From Edaphobacter paludis (lineage in GTDB: Bacteria; Acidobacteriota; Terriglobia; Terriglobales; Acidobacteriaceae): a stretch of DNA of 64,000 bases. This document shows positions 60,591 to 64,000 of this stretch, in pieces. Positions within the stretch are counted from its first letter, which is position 1. Each line of letters begins with the position of its first letter. The position numbers and the translations under genes were made by a program. The DNA is taken from assembly GCF_039993895.1 (NCBI RefSeq), contig NZ_CP121194.1:1054001-1118000 (forward strand), in the 5' to 3' direction. Under the pieces are notes generated by a model. The model saw only the letters and a list, made by a program, of their open reading frames with translations. It did no database searches and was not told where the DNA came from.

Positions 60591-62693
60591 ATGGCAGAGT
60601 TTCTGTTCGAGATTGGGTTGGAGGAGATTCCGGCGCGCATGATCGCCGGGGCGCAGGCGGAGTTGCAGCGCCGCGTGGTGACGTTGCTGGAGCGGGAAAG
60701 GCTGGTATCGGCTGGGGTTGCGAGCAAAAGCTTCGCAACGCCGAGGCGGCTGGCAGTCTGGGTGGCCGACGTGGCGGAGCGTCAGGAAGACGTGGCTGAG
60801 GAGCTGGTGGGGCCATCCATAAAAGTGGCTTATAAGGACGGAGTGCCGACGGCTGCGGCTCAGGCGTTTGCGCAGAAGGCAGGCGTTGCGGTGGGGGCAT
60901 TGAAGACTGTGACGACCTCCAAAGGAGAGTACCTGGCTGCGGCCACAACGAAGCAGGGCCGGGAAACTGCTGAGGTAATTGTGGCGGAGCTTCCGAAAGA
61001 ACTGGCGGGGATCTACTGGGCAAAGAACATGTACTGGCGTGCGGGACGTCCCGAACGGTTTGTACGGCCTGTGCGGTGGATGGTGGCGCTGCTGGGGGCG
61101 AAGACCGTGCCGGTGAACTTCGGTGGGTATGAGGCTGGCGCCGTGACCTATGGGCATCGGGTCCTGTTTGGTGATGAGGCAATTGTGCTGAAGTCGCCGG
61201 GGGAGTATGAGCAGGCGCTTGAGCAGGGTTTTGTCGTCGCTGATGTTGAGGTGCGGCGGCAGAGGATTCGCAAGGCTATGGATGCTGTGACTCGTACCGT
61301 CGCTGAAGTGCGGTGGCGCGAGGATGAGGAACTGGTGGAGACGGTGACTCAGCTTACGGAGTGGCCTTCGGTGGTTATGGGCGGATTCGAAGCAGAGTAT
61401 CTGACGTTGCCGGAGGAAGTTCTGGTGACGGTGATGCGGGACCACCAGAAATACTTCGCCGTAGAGGACAAAGCGGGCAAGCTCGCGCCTCATTTCCTGG
61501 CGGTGTTGAATACAGCGGCGGATGAGGCCGGGCTGGCGGTGATTCGTCATGGGAACGAACGAGTGCTGCGTGCGCGGTTCAACGATGCGCGGTTCTTCTG
61601 GGAGTTCGATCAGCGAGTTCCGTTGGTGGACCGTGTGGAGTTGCTGAAGAACGTCACGTTTCAGAAAGAGCTGGGCAGCTATGCGGCGAAGACCTCGCGG
61701 GTGCGCAAGCTCGCCTCAGGCCTGGCCGGGCTGGTGCTGGAGCGCAAGTGCGAGTTGAATCCTGTGGCGCTGGATGAGGCTGCATCGTTGGCTAAGACGG
61801 ATCTGACCAGTGAACTGGTAAAGGAATTTACCGAGTTGCAGGGAATCGTGGGCGGCCTGTACGCGCGGGCGCAAGGTTACGGCGTGGCGACTGCCGAGGC
61901 GATTTATGACCAGTACAAGCCGGTGTCGATGGAGGATTCAGTTCCGCGCACGGTGGAGGGTGCGGTGCTCGCGATTGCCGACAAGGCCGATACGATTGCC
62001 GGAATGTTCGGGTTGGGGAAGGAACCTACGGGCTCCAAAGATCCGTTTGCGTTGCGGCGGGCGGCGAACGGAATTGTAAAGATTCTTGCGGAGACGGCGG
62101 TGGCTTTGCCGCTGACATTGGCTGAGATTGCGGCGGCGGCCTGTGGGCAAAATGAGACATTGGCGGGGAAGGTTCGTGGGTTTCTCGCGGAGCGGCTGGA
62201 GTTCTATCTGCGCGAAGCTCGTGGTCATGCCTATGACGTAGTGAAAGCGGTGCTGGCAGTTGGAGCGGAGGATGTCCGGGATGCGGTGGCGCGGGCGGAG
62301 GCAGTGACGGCTGTGCGAGGTTCGGATGACTTTGCCGCTGTTTCGGCTGCTTTCAAGCGTATGAGGAACATTCTCGCGCAAGCGGCTGAGAAGGGGATTG
62401 CCCCGGCAGCGCGTGTTGAAGCGGTGCTGTTAACAGAGGCTACGGAGAAGGCTTTGGCGGAGCGGTCTTCGGAGCTGGCGGCGGATGTTCTGGCTTTGCG
62501 TGGAGAACGAAACCATAAAGCTGCACTGGAATCGATTGCCACGCTTCGACCGCAGGTAGATGCTTTCTTTGACGCTGTGATGGTGATGGCCCCGGACGTA
62601 GAGGTTCGAGCGAATCGCCTGGCGCTTCTCGGTCGAGTGCTGGGGGATTTCTCAGGGATCGCGGAGTTTTCGGAGATTGTAACGGCGGGTTGA
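60591..62693 (+). CDS. glyS: Glycyl-tRNA synthetase beta subunit
   Basis: tRNA-binding subunit of the two-subunit glycyl-tRNA synthetase. A 700-residue protein beginning MAEFLFEIGLEEIPARMIAG, with KSFATPRRLAVWV, RAGRPERFVRPVRWMVALLG and ALRRAANGIVKIL in family order, ending in a DALR-type anticodon-binding domain (LALLGRVLGDFSGIAEFSEI). It forms an operon with glyQ. Confidence 0.95.
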   Translation: MAEFLFEIGLEEIPARMIAGAQAELQRRVVTLLERERLVSAGVASKSFATPRRLAVWVADVAERQEDVAEELVGPSIKVAYKDGVPTAAAQAFAQKAGVAVGALKTVTTSKGEYLAAATTKQGRETAEVIVAELPKELAGIYWAKNMYWRAGRPERFVRPVRWMVALLGAKTVPVNFGGYEAGAVTYGHRVLFGDEAIVLKSPGEYEQALEQGFVVADVEVRRQRIRKAMDAVTRTVAEVRWREDEELVETVTQLTEWPSVVMGGFEAEYLTLPEEVLVTVMRDHQKYFAVEDKAGKLAPHFLAVLNTAADEAGLAVIRHGNERVLRARFNDARFFWEFDQRVPLVDRVELLKNVTFQKELGSYAAKTSRVRKLASGLAGLVLERKCELNPVALDEAASLAKTDLTSELVKEFTELQGIVGGLYARAQGYGVATAEAIYDQYKPVSMEDSVPRTVEGAVLAIADKADTIAGMFGLGKEPTGSKDPFALRRAANGIVKILAETAVALPLTLAEIAAAACGQNETLAGKVRGFLAERLEFYLREARGHAYDVVKAVLAVGAEDVRDAVARAEAVTAVRGSDDFAAVSAAFKRMRNILAQAAEKGIAPAARVEAVLLTEATEKALAERSSELAADVLALRGERNHKAALESIATLRPQVDAFFDAVMVMAPDVEVRANRLALLGRVLGDFSGIAEFSEIVTAG

Positions 62694-62822
62694 ATAGATA
62701 AAGTTCACGGTATATCGATGCGTAGAAGGATGTAACGCTTTACACAGCGAGAGATTTATCGTTTAGTGGTTGCTACTGTTTAGACGTGAATCATTCCTCC
62801 GGAAGATAGATTGGAGTATTCC

Positions 62823-64000
62823 TTGACTCGTCTCTCTCGCGCGGTAACCCTATTGGTCGTTTTGTGCGGCGCGTCTTTGTATTCGGTTGCCGACGATATA
62901 CCTCGTCTGGAAAAAAAGGATGGGCGCTTCGCGCTTATCGTAGAGGGGAAGCCGTTTCTCATGCTCGGCGCTCAGATTAATAACTCCAGTTCGTGGGCGA
63001 GCGAACTGCCGAAGGTCTGGCCGGCTCTCGAAGATATGCACGTCAACACGGTTGAAGCGCCGGTCTATTGGGAGACGATGGAGCCGGAGCCGGGCAAGTT
63101 CGATTTTGCGAATGTCGATCTGCTGGTGAATGGGGCACGCGAACATCATCTGCGATTGGTACTTCTCTGGTTCGGCACATGGAAGAATGGCCAGGCGCAT
63201 TATGTGCCGGAGTGGGTGAAGAGCAATCCCGAGAAGTATCCGCGAGAGATAAGTTCTTACGGAAAGATTCTCGACGTTTTGTCGCCGAACTCAGCCAACA
63301 ATCTGGAAGCGGACAAGCATGCGTTCTCTGCGCTGATGCGCCATATCAAGGAAATAGACTCGGCCCAGCACACCGTAATCATGATCCAGGTGGAGAATGA
63401 GTCGGGATCGATCGGGTCGGTTCGCGATTTTTCCGGTGCGGGGCAAAAAGACTTTAATGCGCCGGTGCCATCGAGTCTCGTAAGTGCGCTTCATCTTTCT
63501 GCAGGGCCGTGGTCGAAGGCTTTCGGCGCGGATGCAGATGAGCGCTTCGCTGCGTACTCGACGGCGCACTACATCAATGAAGTCGCGCAGGCGGGCAAGG
63601 CGGAGTATCCGTTGCCCATGTACTGCAACGTGTGGATCACTTATCCGGTTGCGGCGCTCGAAAATCGCGATCGTCCAGTCCCGGGACAAGAGTATCCAAG
63701 CGGTGGTCCTCAACAGGGTAATATCGCGATCTGGAAGGCGGCTGCTCCGTCGATCGATATCCTCGCACCGGATTTTTATTCAGACGATGTCGATCTTTAT
63801 CACAAGGTCATTGCTGCCTATCATCGCGATGACAACGCGCTGTTTATTCCGGAGACAGGGAGAACGGCGAACTTTGGCAGATATTTCTTTTATGCTCTCG
63901 GGCATGGTGCGATCGGCTTTTCTCCTTTCGGAGTGGACTATACCGGATGGTGGGGTGCCGAACAGAAGGTGCCTGAGGTGTTGTCCGAGAATTATGAGCT
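62823..64000 (+). CDS. DUF5597/GH35-like beta-galactosidase (3' end outside window)
   Basis: A frame open to the right edge; only the first 392 codons are visible. TTG 62823 is preceded by GGAG. It starts with a signal peptide (LSRAVTLLVVLCGASLYSV) and then the catalytic barrel. GRFALIVEGKPFLMLGAQIN and VNTVEAPVYWETMEPEPGKF are the family opening; the acid/base glutamate is in MIQVENESGS, and the nucleophile glutamate is in LFIPETGR. This matches secreted beta-galactosidases with a C-terminal DUF5597 domain. Substrate is probably a galactoside in plant polysaccharide. The stop lies beyond the window. Confidence 0.85.
   Translation, partial: MTRLSRAVTLLVVLCGASLYSVADDIPRLEKKDGRFALIVEGKPFLMLGAQINNSSSWASELPKVWPALEDMHVNTVEAPVYWETMEPEPGKFDFANVDLLVNGAREHHLRLVLLWFGTWKNGQAHYVPEWVKSNPEKYPREISSYGKILDVLSPNSANNLEADKHAFSALMRHIKEIDSAQHTVIMIQVENESGSIGSVRDFSGAGQKDFNAPVPSSLVSALHLSAGPWSKAFGADADERFAAYSTAHYINEVAQAGKAEYPLPMYCNVWITYPVAALENRDRPVPGQEYPSGGPQQGNIAIWKAAAPSIDILAPDFYSDDVDLYHKVIAAYHRDDNALFIPETGRTANFGRYFFYALGHGAIGFSPFGVDYTGWWGAEQKVPEVLSENYE

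Noticed and set aside
1-64000. CRISPR arrays, tRNA or rRNA genes, insertion sequences, attachment sites
   Set aside because: None seen: no regularly spaced repeats, no cloverleaf with conserved arms in intergenic stretches, no transposase or integrase reading frame.

Overview
The window looks like a chromosomal segment of an Acidobacteriota member, probably class Terriglobia (Granulicella, Terriglobus or Edaphobacter type). This is inferred from gene content and order (msbA-yicC-gmk-rpoZ, an acidobacterial-type VWFA protein, DUF5597 glycoside hydrolase, DUF5670 and CsbD stress proteins), a diderm envelope gene set and a moderately high GC content. I see no rRNA, tRNA, CRISPR array, transposase, integrase or prophage. 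The genes are mostly housekeeping and envelope genes.

Bases 1-13,800: an ABC exporter truncated by the left window edge (MsbA type), then yicC, gmk and rpoZ in one tight operon, and a family-4 uracil-DNA glycosylase. Next come a shortened T2 ribonuclease lipoprotein, a small carbohydrate-type group (Gfo/Idh/MocA oxidoreductase, a seven-repeat FG-GAP protein, a cupin), a VOC protein, a priA gene broken by an apparent single-base insertion, an HU gene with a clear promoter, dcd, and an orphan NarL-type regulator. Bases 14,100-20,500: a SYLF lipid-binding protein, an LpxL-like acyltransferase overlapping lpxD, an unassigned P-loop protein, a DUF5009-type membrane acyltransferase and an AsmA-like protein.

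Bases 20,500-28,400: a run of minus-strand genes: TPR protein, MoxR-like AAA+ ATPase, secreted protein, methyltransferase, VWA protein, COG4280-like membrane protein, small membrane protein, HugZ-like protein and MFS exporter. The AAA+/VWA pair is probably one functional module. Bases 28,500-33,900: thioesterase, Mrp, the heat-shock genes hrcA-grpE-dnaJ (no dnaK here), and a beta-barrel protein. Bases 34,000-40,200, minus strand: rsmE, a membrane-anchored protein, an AI-2E family protein, aroK, an ECF sigma factor with its zinc-type anti-sigma factor, and a MoeB/ThiF enzyme.

Bases 40,400-48,900: a contiguous outer-membrane assembly operon: a BamA/TamA protein with about seven POTRA repeats, a SurA-like chaperone without a PPIase domain, and a giant TamB. 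Bases 49,000-64,000: BON protein, UbiA prenyltransferase, CsbD and DUF5670 stress proteins, pheA, lon, DUF488, moaD-moaE, a VWFA protein, inositol monophosphatase, a 7Fe-type ferredoxin, recO, glyQ-glyS, and a beta-galactosidase-like gene cut by the right edge.

The main theme is envelope biogenesis (MsbA, LpxL, LpxD, AsmA, Omp85-SurA-TamB). The observations most worth checking are the priA frameshift, the T2 RNase without its second catalytic block, the MoaD with residues after its terminal diglycine, the seven-POTRA/SurA/TamB operon, and a short intergenic element present twice.
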